Shown piece by piece: positions 1-8,054 of a stretch of 29,317 nt of DNA. The position numbers were made by a program, and so were the translations under genes. The notes below the pieces were generated by a model that saw nothing but the letters and a program-made list of their open reading frames with translations, did no database searches and was not told where the DNA came from. This stretch comes from CAYJAZ01 sp964369165 (GTDB lineage: Bacteria > Desulfobacterota > Desulfovibrionia > Desulfovibrionales > Desulfovibrionaceae). Every line of letters starts with the position of its first letter. Position 1 is the stretch's first letter. Location: NCBI GenBank assembly GCA_964369165.1, contig CAYJFE010000027.1:1-29317 (forward strand). The letters are read 5' to 3'.

Positions 1-110
1 CAAGAAGGATTTGACTGCAAATTCTTTTAATAGTCTTTTAGTCTACATAGTGTTTCCAAGAGATTAAAGTTTTATGAATAATATAAGCAAAATTATAAGA
101 GAAATATTTG

Positions 111-141
111 TAAAAAAGGGGAACACTTAAGTATTCCCCTT
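111..141 (-). terminator. Rho-independent terminator of pstS
   Basis: Positions 116-141 form a near-perfect 26-nt palindrome (AAGGGGAA ... TTCCCCTT with one mismatch and an AT-rich centre). Read on the minus strand it is followed directly by TTTTTT (complement of 112-117). It lies 24 nt past the pstS stop codon, so pstS is probably transcribed alone and not with pstCAB. The remaining bases 1-110 show no gene or structure that I can support. Confidence 0.85.
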
Positions 142-164
142 ATTTATTTCAATAAGTCAATCAA

Positions 165-971
165 CTATTTGAAAGGAATGAAGCCAACTTCTTTCACATA
201 AGCTTGGCCTTCAGCGCTCATAGCATAGTCGATAAAGCCTTTTACGTCACCAGCAGGTGTGCCTTTTGTGTAGAGCCAAAGTTCACGTGATAGAGGCCAT
301 GATTTGTTCAAAGCTGTTTCTGGAGTTGCTTCTAAGCCACCAACTTTAGTTGCTTTTGTTGAAGCATCAAGGTAACCAAAACCGATGTAGCCGATAGCGT
401 TTTCGTTTTTAGAAACAACTTGAACAACAGCGCCGTTAGAAGCTTGCAATAAAGCAGCTGGCATTACGCGATCGTCTTTCATTACAAAAAGTTCCCAAGT
501 TTCGTATGTACCTGATGAAGTATCGCGTGAAACTACAACGATTTTCGCATCTTTACCACCAAGTTCTTTCCAGTTTTTGATTTTGCCTGTGTAGATGCCA
601 TTCAATTGTTCGATGGTAAGATCTGAAACAGGGTTTGATGGGTGAACAACAGGAACTAAAGCGTCAAGACCAACAGCAATAGCGTAAGGCTCAACACCAT
701 TTGCTTTTGCTTTTTCTACTTCTGATGATTTGATTTGACGTGAAGCCATTGCAATGTCAGTAAGGTTATCAATCAAAGCTTTAATACCATTACCTGAACC
801 GCCGCCTGAAAGAGCGATGTTTACGCCAGGATTTTTTTCCATGTACGCTTCACCAACTTTTTGAACGATAGGAAGAACTGTTGTTGAACCGTTGATAACG
901 ATTTCACCAGCTACTGCTGATGTTGCAAAAATTGCTGTAGCAATTAAAGCTGAGAAAAATGATTTTAACAT
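165..971 (-). CDS. pstS: Phosphate ABC transporter substrate-binding protein PstS
   Basis: Periplasmic phosphate-binding protein that delivers phosphate to the PstCAB transporter. The 268-residue product begins with a typical Sec signal peptide (K3, hydrophobic core, AVA-G cleavage near residues 20-22). The mature protein starts with the family signature INGSTTVLPIV and contains SRDTSSGTYETWELF, the phosphate-contacting Ser/Thr/Asp/Arg loop of PBP-like PstS proteins. The length is normal for the short PstS subgroup. The start is supported by a GGAG Shine-Dalgarno sequence seven bases upstream (minus strand). No pstC, pstA, pstB or phoU is visible beside it, and the terminator just downstream suggests a stand-alone gene; permease genes, if present, are elsewhere. 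The repeat array upstream (1052-1090) suggests PhoB-type control. The product call is firm; single-gene transcription is inference. Confidence 0.95.
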   Translation of the reverse strand: MLKSFFSALIATAIFATSAVAGEIVINGSTTVLPIVQKVGEAYMEKNPGVNIALSGGGSGNGIKALIDNLTDIAMASRQIKSSEVEKAKANGVEPYAIAVGLDALVPVVHPSNPVSDLTIEQLNGIYTGKIKNWKELGGKDAKIVVVSRDTSSGTYETWELFVMKDDRVMPAALLQASNGAVVQVVSKNENAIGYIGFGYLDASTKATKVGGLEATPETALNKSWPLSRELWLYTKGTPAGDVKGFIDYAMSAEGQAYVKEVGFIPFK

Positions 972-1051
972 AATGACTCCAATTTTTTTTGTTTTTCATT
1001 TTACTGACATCACTTTGCAGTAATGCCGTGAAAAGCAAACTAGAGCTTAAA

Positions 1052-1090
1052 TGTTACAATTGTGTTACAATACTATTACTTTTTTGTTAC
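1052..1090 (-). promoter_or_regulatory. Pho-box-like array upstream of pstS
   Basis: Four copies of GTAACA or GTAATA (minus-strand reading) begin at 1090, 1079, 1074+5 and 1058-1052 in an exact 11-bp phase. On the plus strand they read TGTTAC at 1052, 1063 and 1085 and TATTAC at 1074. Direct repeats of six to seven bases with 11-bp spacing are the hallmark of PhoB/PhoP operators. The hexamer resembles the TTAACA-type PhoP site of Bacillus more than the CTGTCAT site of enterics. A weak -10 (TAGTTT, complement of 1037-1042) follows about ten bases after the last repeat. The phasing is seen directly; the regulator is inferred from pstS. Confidence 0.7.
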
Positions 1091-1143
1091 GCTTGCAAAA
1101 GTAGAAATAACTATTTGATAATATTGTATTTAAAAATAATAAT

Positions 1144-3477
1144 TTATTTTTTTAAAGAAGCAAAAAAAGCTTGACCAAGTGACAATGAGGCATCACAAGG
1201 GGAATAGTTTTTATGTAAAAGTGGCTGTATATCACGCTTTAATAGTGCTAGGCTTATTTCTTTGCTAAGTGTCTTATTTAAAAATACTCCGCCACTCATG
1301 CCTACTTTTGTGACATTGTATTCTTTTGCTGCGTCTAAAGTCCATTTTGCTAAAGAGTGCGCAAGTGAAAGATGAAAATATCTGGCAATAAAGGCATCTG
1401 CTTTGCCCTCTATCTTCTTTTGTAGGCAAGCATTAAAAAGAGAATGAGAGTCAAAAACGCTCATGTTATTTTCCGTGAAAGCATCAAAAATATCAAAGTC
1501 TTGCGCACTAAAATCTTGCATGGCTTCTAGCTGCACAGGAACTTGCCCTTCGTAAGAAATTTCAGCATTACAGCCTAAAAGCACGCCCACAGCATCAAAT
1601 AATCTGCCACAGCTTGAACTGTTTATGCCCATATTTCTCGAACATAACTCTTGAATTGCCTCTTGCACAAAAGTGTCAATATTTTCTAATGTATAGCTTT
1701 TGTTGACAGCGTGTAGAAAGGACATTGTCATATAGAAAGGTTTTTGCACAGCCATATCATTGCCCACTTGCAAGACTTGCTGAAAGTGCCCAATTCTTTG
1801 CCAATACGCATTTCTTGGTTCGACATACAAGAGCTCGCCGCCCCATATTGTATTGTCAAGACCATAGCCCGTACCGTCTAAAACAAGCACTATAGAAGGT
1901 TCAAGCTCGCTATTGTCAGCAAGCAGAGAAAAGGCGTGTGCGGCATGGTGTTGCAAGGTGGTAAAGGGAATATTTTTTGCATTTGCAAATTCTTCAGCCA
2001 TAAGGCGAGAATAGGCATTAGGGTGCGCGTCAGCTATCACTAAATCTGGCTCAACATCTAATATTTTAGAAAGGTGCTCCACTGTTTCTAAGAGAAATTC
2101 TTGGTTCTTTAGGCTTTCAATATCGCCGACGTGTTGACCGACAAAGGCTTCGCTCTTTTCTGTATCTTGCTTGATAATACAACAAGTTCCCTTCAAATCA
2201 GCACCAAAAGCAAGTAGGCTATTGTTTTGTTTACTGTTCTCTAAAGTTGGAAGCACAAGTGGAGAAGGCACATAGCCTCTCGCGCGTCTTATAGAAGTGA
2301 AAGGGAGAGGATTGTCGTCTAAGTGTATAATTTCCTTATCTTTTGCAAATAAAACGCTATCGTCAACGCGTACTAATATGTCGCGATTATGGAAGAGAAA
2401 GGCATCGGCTATATGGGAAAGCTTTTTTGCGGCTTCTCTATTTTTTAAACAAATAGGCTCAGAGGCAGGATTGCCAGAAGTCATAATTAATGCTTTGAAA
2501 TTTTCATCGTTAATGCCAAAATGTTCGCTATTAAATAAGAGTTCGTGCAAGGGAGAGGAGGGGAGCATAATGCCAATTCTGTCAGTATCAGGAGCAAGAA
2601 TGTCAGGCAATGCATTTTCCTTTTTTTTGCATAAGACTATAGGTCTTTGGCGAGATTGTAAAAGTTCAAGTTCTACTTCATTAATTTCTGCAATTTCTTT
2701 TGCTTTTTCGACTGTGTGAACCATTATAGCTAAGGCTTTATGTGGGCGGAATTTTCTTTGGCGAAGCGTATTGATGGCTTCAATATTTGTAGCATCGCAA
2801 GCAAGATGAAAACCGCCTAAACCCTTAATAGCAACAATTTTTCCTGCGTGTAATTTTTCTATAGTGGCTTTGAGAGCTTCAAAATTTTTCTTATTATCTT
2901 CTGTCCAAATTTCAACACCGCACGTATTGCAGGCTGTTGGCTGAGCGTGAAAACGTCTGTCTAAGGGATTAGTGTACTCTTCTTGGCATTTTTTACAAAG
3001 CGGAAAACAAGCCATAGAGGTGGTTTCTCGATCATAGGGCATGGAATGCGTGATAGAAAAACGTGGGCCACAATGCGTGCAATTTATAAAGGGATAGAGA
3101 TAGCGTGTAGTATCATTTTTATCGAGCATCTCATTCTTACACGCTTCACAATGCGCCACATCAGGGCTTATTAAAACATTGTGTCCTTTTCCTTTTGATT
3201 CAGTCATAACTATAGAAAATACTGTTTCATTTTTAATGATTTCTTTAGGTGACACTTCAAGTTTTGTGATTTGTGCTAGAGGAGGTAACTCATGCTCAAG
3301 GGCATAGGAAAAATGCAAAATGACTTCTTCATCTCCTTGCACTTCAATAAAGACGCCCTCTCTTGTGTTTGAAACAAAGCCAGTGAGCGAAAATTTTTGC
3401 GCAAGTGTATAGACAAATGGCCTAAAGCCAACGCCTTGCACTTGTCCTGTCACTATAAATTCTTTACGTTTGAGCAT
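1144..3477 (-). CDS. hypF: [NiFe]-hydrogenase maturation carbamoyltransferase HypF
   Basis: HypF converts carbamoyl phosphate and ATP to carbamoyl-adenylate and passes the carbamoyl group to the C-terminal Cys of HypE, giving the cyanide ligands of the [NiFe] active site. All four domains are present in order: acylphosphatase-like (about 1-92, GQVQGVGFRPFVY); zinc-finger pairs (C110/C113, C133/C136, C161/C164, C183/C186); YrdC-like nucleotide-binding domain (about 197-390, KGLGGFHLACDAT); and the Kae1/TobZ-like carbamoyltransferase domain (about 400-777, HHAAHA, VLDGTGYG, MSGGVFLN). At 777 residues it is full length. No hypABCDE or hydrogenase structural gene lies nearby, so it is an isolated hyp gene. 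I see no good Shine-Dalgarno before the ATG, but the N-terminus matches the family start. A plausible minus-strand promoter is TTGCCG-16-TAAAAT (3581-3554). Confidence 0.96.
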   Translation of the reverse strand: MLKRKEFIVTGQVQGVGFRPFVYTLAQKFSLTGFVSNTREGVFIEVQGDEEVILHFSYALEHELPPLAQITKLEVSPKEIIKNETVFSIVMTESKGKGHNVLISPDVAHCEACKNEMLDKNDTTRYLYPFINCTHCGPRFSITHSMPYDRETTSMACFPLCKKCQEEYTNPLDRRFHAQPTACNTCGVEIWTEDNKKNFEALKATIEKLHAGKIVAIKGLGGFHLACDATNIEAINTLRQRKFRPHKALAIMVHTVEKAKEIAEINEVELELLQSRQRPIVLCKKKENALPDILAPDTDRIGIMLPSSPLHELLFNSEHFGINDENFKALIMTSGNPASEPICLKNREAAKKLSHIADAFLFHNRDILVRVDDSVLFAKDKEIIHLDDNPLPFTSIRRARGYVPSPLVLPTLENSKQNNSLLAFGADLKGTCCIIKQDTEKSEAFVGQHVGDIESLKNQEFLLETVEHLSKILDVEPDLVIADAHPNAYSRLMAEEFANAKNIPFTTLQHHAAHAFSLLADNSELEPSIVLVLDGTGYGLDNTIWGGELLYVEPRNAYWQRIGHFQQVLQVGNDMAVQKPFYMTMSFLHAVNKSYTLENIDTFVQEAIQELCSRNMGINSSSCGRLFDAVGVLLGCNAEISYEGQVPVQLEAMQDFSAQDFDIFDAFTENNMSVFDSHSLFNACLQKKIEGKADAFIARYFHLSLAHSLAKWTLDAAKEYNVTKVGMSGGVFLNKTLSKEISLALLKRDIQPLLHKNYSPCDASLSLGQAFFASLKK

Positions 3478-3733
3478 AATTAAAGTTCACATAAAATTCA
3501 AAAAAAGGCAAGAAAATAATAAAGAAAAAGCTTCTAAACTTTTTTTAAAATTAATTTTATCCTAGTCAAAATATTCGGCAACTTATTATTGTTATTATAT
3601 CATAAAATCAATAGGATATATATAATTTTCCTAAAATTTGAACAGAGAGTTAAATCCTTGCTTTTGAGTAAAATATATGTTAAAAATCGCCATACTATAT
3701 TGTAAAATGAAAATTTTACTTAAGGAGAAAAAA
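3478..3733. promoter_or_regulatory. Divergent hypF/fabF intergenic region
   Basis: This very AT-rich spacer separates divergent hypF (minus) and fabF (plus). Candidate sigma-70 elements are TTGCCG-16-TAAAAT on the minus strand (3581 to 3554) for hypF and TTGCTT-17-TAAAAA on the plus strand (3658-3663 and 3681-3686) for fabF. Both are weak matches in AT-rich DNA, where chance matches are common. An open frame runs from 3677 into fabF, but it lacks a Shine-Dalgarno sequence and overlaps the candidate promoter. Confidence 0.3.
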
Positions 3734-4978
3734 ATGCGTGAACGCGTTGTTATAACTGGAATGTCGACTCTAAACCCACTTGGTTCTGATTTAGATTCTT
3801 CATTTAAAGCTTTAGTAGAGGGTAAATCAGGCATAGCGCCTATTACCTTGTTTGATTGTTCAGACTTTGATTCAAAAATTGCTGGTGAAGTAAAAAACTT
3901 CAATCCAGAAGATTATATGCCTATTAAGCAAGCAAAAAGAATGGATAGATTTGTTCAGCTTTCAGTTGCTGCTTCAACTATGCTTTTTCCTCATGCTAAA
4001 TTTGAAATCACTGATGAAAATGCTGAAGATGTTGGCGCAATTTTAGGTGTTGGCCTTGGTGGTCTTGGCACAATTGAAACTTTTCATAATAAACTTCTCA
4101 ATTCAGGCCCTTCAAAGGTTTCACCTTTCTATATTCCTATGCTTATTTCAAATATGGCAACAGGGCAAATTTCAATCTTCACAGGCGCAAAAAATACTAA
4201 CCTTGTGATGACATCAGCTTGCGCTTCCGCTACACACGCTATTGGCTATGCGGCTTCTGAAATTATGCTTGGCAGGGCAAAAGCTATTATTACTGGCGGT
4301 GTTGAATCAACCATTACTCCAATGGGTATTTCTGGCTTTACAGCTCTAAAAGCACTTTCAACTCAATACAATGATCAGCCTGAATTGGCTTCTCGTCCAT
4401 TTGATGGCAAAAGAGATGGCTTTGTTATGGGCGAAGGCGCAGGCCTTCTCTTGCTTGAAAGTCTTTCTTCAGCTAAAGAAAGAGGAGCAACTATCTATGC
4501 TGAAGTTGCTGGCTTTGGTGCTTCTTGCGATGCCTACCACATGACAGCTCCGCACGAATCTGGTTCAGGTATGGCGCAAGCTATGAGAGCGGCTGTAAAA
4601 GATGCTGGCATCAAGCTTGAAGACATTACTTGTATGAACGCACACGGCACTTCAACCCCATTGAATGATAGAACAGAAACAAAGGCTATCAAAGATTTAT
4701 TCGGTGATCATGCTTATAATATTGCAATTTCTGCTAACAAATCACAAGTAGGGCACTTGCTTGGCGCAGCAGGCGCAGTGGAAGCTATCTTCTCTACTAT
4801 GTCACTCTATACAGGTATGGTTCCTGGCACAATCAATAATACAAATCCTGATCCTGAATGTGACTTGAATTATATGTCAAATGGCTCTAAACAACTAAAC
4901 CCTGAATATGTTCTTTCAACTTCTTATGGTTTTGGTGGAACAAATGCAGGCTTAGTGTTAAAAAAATATTCAGAATAG
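3734..4978 (+). CDS. fabF: Beta-ketoacyl-ACP synthase II FabF
   Basis: Elongating condensing enzyme of type II fatty-acid synthesis; it joins malonyl-ACP to acyl-ACP in the cytoplasm. The start is the ATG of MRERVVITGM at 3734, preceded by AAGGAG at 3722-3727; this gives 414 residues, the standard FabF length. A longer reading from 3677 adds 19 Lys-rich residues absent from the family and is rejected. The thiolase-fold catalytic triad is intact: C163 (TSACASATH), H304 (NAHGTSTPLND) and H341 (KSQVGHLLGAAGA). It heads a co-directional run with glyA 32 bp downstream. In many Desulfovibrio genomes acpP precedes fabF; here acpP is not visible and the upstream neighbour is divergent hypF. Confidence 0.97.
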   Translation: MRERVVITGMSTLNPLGSDLDSSFKALVEGKSGIAPITLFDCSDFDSKIAGEVKNFNPEDYMPIKQAKRMDRFVQLSVAASTMLFPHAKFEITDENAEDVGAILGVGLGGLGTIETFHNKLLNSGPSKVSPFYIPMLISNMATGQISIFTGAKNTNLVMTSACASATHAIGYAASEIMLGRAKAIITGGVESTITPMGISGFTALKALSTQYNDQPELASRPFDGKRDGFVMGEGAGLLLLESLSSAKERGATIYAEVAGFGASCDAYHMTAPHESGSGMAQAMRAAVKDAGIKLEDITCMNAHGTSTPLNDRTETKAIKDLFGDHAYNIAISANKSQVGHLLGAAGAVEAIFSTMSLYTGMVPGTINNTNPDPECDLNYMSNGSKQLNPEYVLSTSYGFGGTNAGLVLKKYSE

Positions 4979-5010
4979 AACAATTTTAGAATGACGAGAG
5001 GAATAGAATT

Positions 5011-6261
5011 ATGGATGAACTCATGTTACAAGACAAAGCAGTTGCGGATGCAATCTTTGAAGAAAGCGTAAGACAAATGTCAAACCTTGAGCTTATAGCT
5101 TCTGAAAATTTTGTTTCAGATGCTGTTCGTCAAGCGCAAGGCTCTGTTTTGACACATAAATATGCTGAAGGTTATCCTGATAAACGCTATTATGGCGGCT
5201 GTGAATTTGTGGATAAAGCTGAAAAACTTGCTATTGAAAGAGCGTGCCAAATTTTTTCTTGCGACTATGCAAATGTTCAACCTCATGCCGGTTCGCAAGC
5301 GAATATGGCAGCTTATTTTGCCTATCTAAAGCCTGGTGATACTATTCTAGGTATGGATCTATCGCACGGTGGACACCTTACTCACGGTAGTCCTGTAAAC
5401 TTTTCTGGCAAGCTTTTTAATATAGTATCTTATGGTCTTGATAAAGAAAGCGGTCGTATTAATTATGACAATGTTTTACAACTAGCAAAAGAACACAAGC
5501 CGCAAATGATTGTTGCTGGCGCTTCAGCTTATTCTCGTATTATTGACTTTGCTAAAATGCGTGAAATTGCTGATGAAGTTGGCGCAAAGTTGATGGTTGA
5601 TATGGCACATATAGCTGGCCTTGTTGCGGCTGGCCTTCATCCTTCACCACTTCCATATGCTCATGTCACCACCACTACTACACACAAAACCTTGCGTGGA
5701 CCTCGTGGTGGTATGATTTTAGCGAATACAAAAGAAAATGCTGACATAGGCAAAACTTTGAATAGCCAAATTTTCCCTGGCATTCAAGGTGGCCCATTGA
5801 TGCACGTTATTGCAGCAAAAGCAGTGGCTTTTGGAGAAGCATTAAGACCACAGTTCAAACTCTATCAACAACAAGTTATAAATAATGCGCAAGTTCTTGC
5901 TAGCTGCTTAAAAGATGCTGGTTTCAAACTCGTTTCAGATGGCACTGATAACCATCTCATGCTTATCGACTTGACTGAGAAAGATTATACTGGCAAAGAT
6001 GCCGAACGTGTACTTGACGATGCGGGTATTACTGTAAATAAAAATACAGTGCCTTTTGAAACTCGCTCACCTTTCGTGACTTCAGGTATACGCCTTGGAA
6101 CGGCTGCGCTCACAACTCGTGGTATGAATGAAAAAGATATGGAAAAAGTAGCTGAATATATTATTTATGCGCTAAACCGTATCAATAATGACGAAGCAAT
6201 CCAAGCTTTAAGAGCTGAGGTCACTACCTTTGCTCGCTCTTTCCCGCTTTATAAGAATTAA
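5011..6261 (+). CDS. glyA: Serine hydroxymethyltransferase GlyA
   Basis: PLP enzyme that interconverts serine plus tetrahydrofolate with glycine plus 5,10-methylene-THF, feeding one-carbon units to purine, thymidylate and methionine synthesis. The 416-residue product is standard length. Visible signatures are LIASENF near residue 30, the tetrahydrofolate/PLP region DMAHIAGLVAAG, and the PLP lysine K226 in TTTTTHKTLRGPRGG. A GAGAGG Shine-Dalgarno precedes the ATG. It sits between fabF and a deoxycytidylate deaminase; the latter makes dUMP for thymidylate synthase, which uses the methylene-THF that GlyA supplies, so the two are a sensible metabolic pair. Confidence 0.97.
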   Translation: MDELMLQDKAVADAIFEESVRQMSNLELIASENFVSDAVRQAQGSVLTHKYAEGYPDKRYYGGCEFVDKAEKLAIERACQIFSCDYANVQPHAGSQANMAAYFAYLKPGDTILGMDLSHGGHLTHGSPVNFSGKLFNIVSYGLDKESGRINYDNVLQLAKEHKPQMIVAGASAYSRIIDFAKMREIADEVGAKLMVDMAHIAGLVAAGLHPSPLPYAHVTTTTTHKTLRGPRGGMILANTKENADIGKTLNSQIFPGIQGGPLMHVIAAKAVAFGEALRPQFKLYQQQVINNAQVLASCLKDAGFKLVSDGTDNHLMLIDLTEKDYTGKDAERVLDDAGITVNKNTVPFETRSPFVTSGIRLGTAALTTRGMNEKDMEKVAEYIIYALNRINNDEAIQALRAEVTTFARSFPLYKN

Positions 6262-6272
6262 TTCTAAGGAGA

Positions 6273-6360
6273 TTGCAAGGGAGCTCTATTGATTTAGCTC
6301 AGTTTATTTTGCCTTGTTCAAGGAAGAGTAAACTTTAATAAAATCATAGTTCCCTTGCAA
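6273..6360 (+). other. Long inverted-repeat stem in the deaminase leader
   Basis: TTGCAAGGGA at 6273-6282 is matched exactly by TCCCTTGCAA at 6351-6360. The pairing extends inward with one G-U to give about 13 bp (6273-6285 with 6348-6360). The enclosed 62 nt contain a perfect small hairpin, CCTTG-TT-CAAGG (6312-6323). The 3' arm ends 9 nt before the ATG at 6370, where a ribosome-binding site would be expected but none is obvious. There is no T-run, so it is not a normal terminator. It could be a translational control structure, an RNA-processing site in the glyA-rib transcript, or a small palindromic mobile repeat. I do not recognise a known riboswitch. Confidence 0.55.
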
Positions 6361-6369
6361 AGCTATATT

Positions 6370-6837
6370 ATGCGACTTACATGGGAAGATTATTTTTTTC
6401 AAATCACTTATACAGTAGCCCAACGCTCCACTTGTATGCGAAGAAAAGTTGGTGCTATTGCCGTAAGAGATAATCAAATCTTGGCAACTGGTTATAATGG
6501 AACGCCAACTGGTATAACGCATTGTTCTGAAAAGTCATGCCTCCGTGCTGAATTGAATGTTCCCTCTGGGCAAAGGCATGAAATTTGCCGTGGCTTGCAT
6601 GCTGAGCAAAATGTGATTATTCAAGCCGCTCAAAGTGGTATATCCTTGCAAAATGCCACAATATATTGCACCACACAGCCTTGTATTATCTGTACAAAGA
6701 TGATGATCAATGTGGGCATTAAAGAAATTTTTTATTCAAATGCTTACCATGACGCACTCAGCATAGAAATGCTAGACGAAGCGAGAATTTTTCATAAATT
6801 GGTTGAGTTTGCACCTATTACAGATTTTCCTCTTTAA
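6370..6837 (+). CDS. Deoxycytidylate (dCMP) deaminase
   Basis: Zinc enzyme of the CDA superfamily that deaminates dCMP to dUMP, the thymidylate precursor (ComEB/dCMP deaminase family). With the ATG at 6370 the protein is 155 residues (MRLTWEDYFFQITYTVAQRS), matching the family N-terminus. An alternative TTG start at 6355 adds five residues. The zinc motifs are HAE (H77, E79; LHAEQNVI) and PCIIC (C105, C108). The inserted Cys/His-rich segment (THCSEKSCLR and RHEICRG) fits the extra structural zinc site seen in some dCMP deaminases. No Shine-Dalgarno is evident; the inverted-repeat stem immediately upstream may govern translation. RibD also belongs to the deaminase superfamily and follows after 14 bp. 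Confidence 0.92.
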   Translation: MRLTWEDYFFQITYTVAQRSTCMRRKVGAIAVRDNQILATGYNGTPTGITHCSEKSCLRAELNVPSGQRHEICRGLHAEQNVIIQAAQSGISLQNATIYCTTQPCIICTKMMINVGIKEIFYSNAYHDALSIEMLDEARIFHKLVEFAPITDFPL

Positions 6838-6851
6838 AATTAGGCTACAAA

Positions 6852-8018
6852 ATGTCAAATAATCTAGAGAACTTATCAGAGGTATACGCAAATGCTATGC
6901 AGAGGGCTTTGGAGTTAGCTGAAAAAGGCAGATACAAAGTGATGCCAAATCCTTGCGTTGGTGCGGTATTATTGAAAGATTCAAAAATTATTGCCGAAGG
7001 CTATCATGGCGAAAATGGCATTGATCATGCTGAAATTGTTTGTCTGAAAAATGCGGCAAAGAAGAATATTGATATACGCGGCGCAACTATGATTGTTACC
7101 TTAGAGCCTTGTAATCATTACGGGAAAACTCCTCCTTGCTCGAAGACTCTTGTTGAGGCTGGCATAGCTAAAGTTATAGTTGGCACAAAAGATCCAAACC
7201 CTCAAGCAAGTGGTGGTATTGAATATCTCCGTCAGAATAATGTAGAAGTTTTTGTTTATCCTAAGGGTTCGAAAATTGAAGAAGATTGCTTGTATTGCAT
7301 CAGAGATTTTCTTTGCTGGACCTTGGAAAAAAGACCCTACACCATCTTAAAAATGGGCACAACATTAGATGGCAAAGTGGCCACAAAAGAGGGGCAATCT
7401 TCTTACATTACGAATGCTGCATCAAGGAAAAAAGTAGCGGAATTGCGCGCACTTATAGGAAAAAGTAAAGGTGCGGTTTTAGTGGGTGCAGGTACTTTTG
7501 TTTTTGATAATCCAAAATTGACAGCTAGAGAAGTGGAGTGCGAAAAACAACCAAAAGCTTGTATAATTCTGCCTAATTTAAGGCATTTATATAATTCTTA
7601 TTTGCTCGAAAAAAGGGCTGATGAAACCATTGTATTCACTTCAAAATCTGAAACACAGTCTTCTATTGCTAAAGATTTAGAAGGGAGTGGTATAAAAATT
7701 TATTCGACGGATTTACTTGATGGCGCTTTAGAAAATTCTTCCACCTATTTGACTGATATTTTCACGCAACTTTATGCAAAAGAAGAAATATATTATCTAC
7801 TTTGCGAAGGTGGGCCAAAACTAGCTTATTTTCTTTTACACGATAATTTGATTGATGAATACCGCCAATATATTGCGCCTACAGTTTTTGCTGATAAAAG
7901 TGCGCGCTCAGCTTTTGAGGGATATACACTTAAAGCTATTCAAGATGCTTTTCATTTTAAACTTCGTTCTTGCCAAGTGCTTGATGAAGACATAGAATTG
8001 ATTTATTCTGTCAAATAA
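6852..8018 (+). CDS. ribD: Bifunctional riboflavin deaminase/reductase RibD
   Basis: Performs the second and third steps of riboflavin synthesis: deamination of the diaminopyrimidine product of GTP cyclohydrolase II, then NADPH reduction of the ribosyl side chain. The deaminase domain (about 15-155) has H59-A-E61 and the signature PCNHYGKTPPC (C87, C96). The reductase domain (about 160-388) carries TILKMGTTLDGKVATKEGQS and GAVLVGAGTF. The length of 388 is normal. The N-terminus may be about 15 residues shorter: the ATG at 6897 starts MQRALELAEKG, where many RibD proteins begin, but neither start has a strong Shine-Dalgarno. First of three consecutive riboflavin genes. Confidence 0.95.
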   Translation: MSNNLENLSEVYANAMQRALELAEKGRYKVMPNPCVGAVLLKDSKIIAEGYHGENGIDHAEIVCLKNAAKKNIDIRGATMIVTLEPCNHYGKTPPCSKTLVEAGIAKVIVGTKDPNPQASGGIEYLRQNNVEVFVYPKGSKIEEDCLYCIRDFLCWTLEKRPYTILKMGTTLDGKVATKEGQSSYITNAASRKKVAELRALIGKSKGAVLVGAGTFVFDNPKLTAREVECEKQPKACIILPNLRHLYNSYLLEKRADETIVFTSKSETQSSIAKDLEGSGIKIYSTDLLDGALENSSTYLTDIFTQLYAKEEIYYLLCEGGPKLAYFLLHDNLIDEYRQYIAPTVFADKSARSAFEGYTLKAIQDAFHFKLRSCQVLDEDIELIYSVK

Positions 8019-8054
8019 CACTATACAAAATTAAAAGAATGATTATATAAAACT

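Noticed and set aside
989..1174. 61-residue plus-strand open frame between pstS and hypF
   Set aside because: It runs through the Pho-box array and the hypF end, has no Shine-Dalgarno sequence and has low-complexity AT-driven composition.
2297..2719. 140-residue plus-strand open frame inside hypF
   Set aside because: It is antisense to a fully motif-supported hypF and has no recognisable domain or ribosome-binding site.
6273..6338. Possible 21-codon leader peptide starting at TTG after AAGGAG (6267-6272)
   Set aside because: The Shine-Dalgarno directly abuts the TTG, so spacing is wrong, and the peptide has no codon run that would suggest attenuation.
6841..6860. FMN riboswitch before the rib genes
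   Set aside because: The conserved FMN-element core is not present anywhere upstream of ribD, ribE or ribBA in this window.
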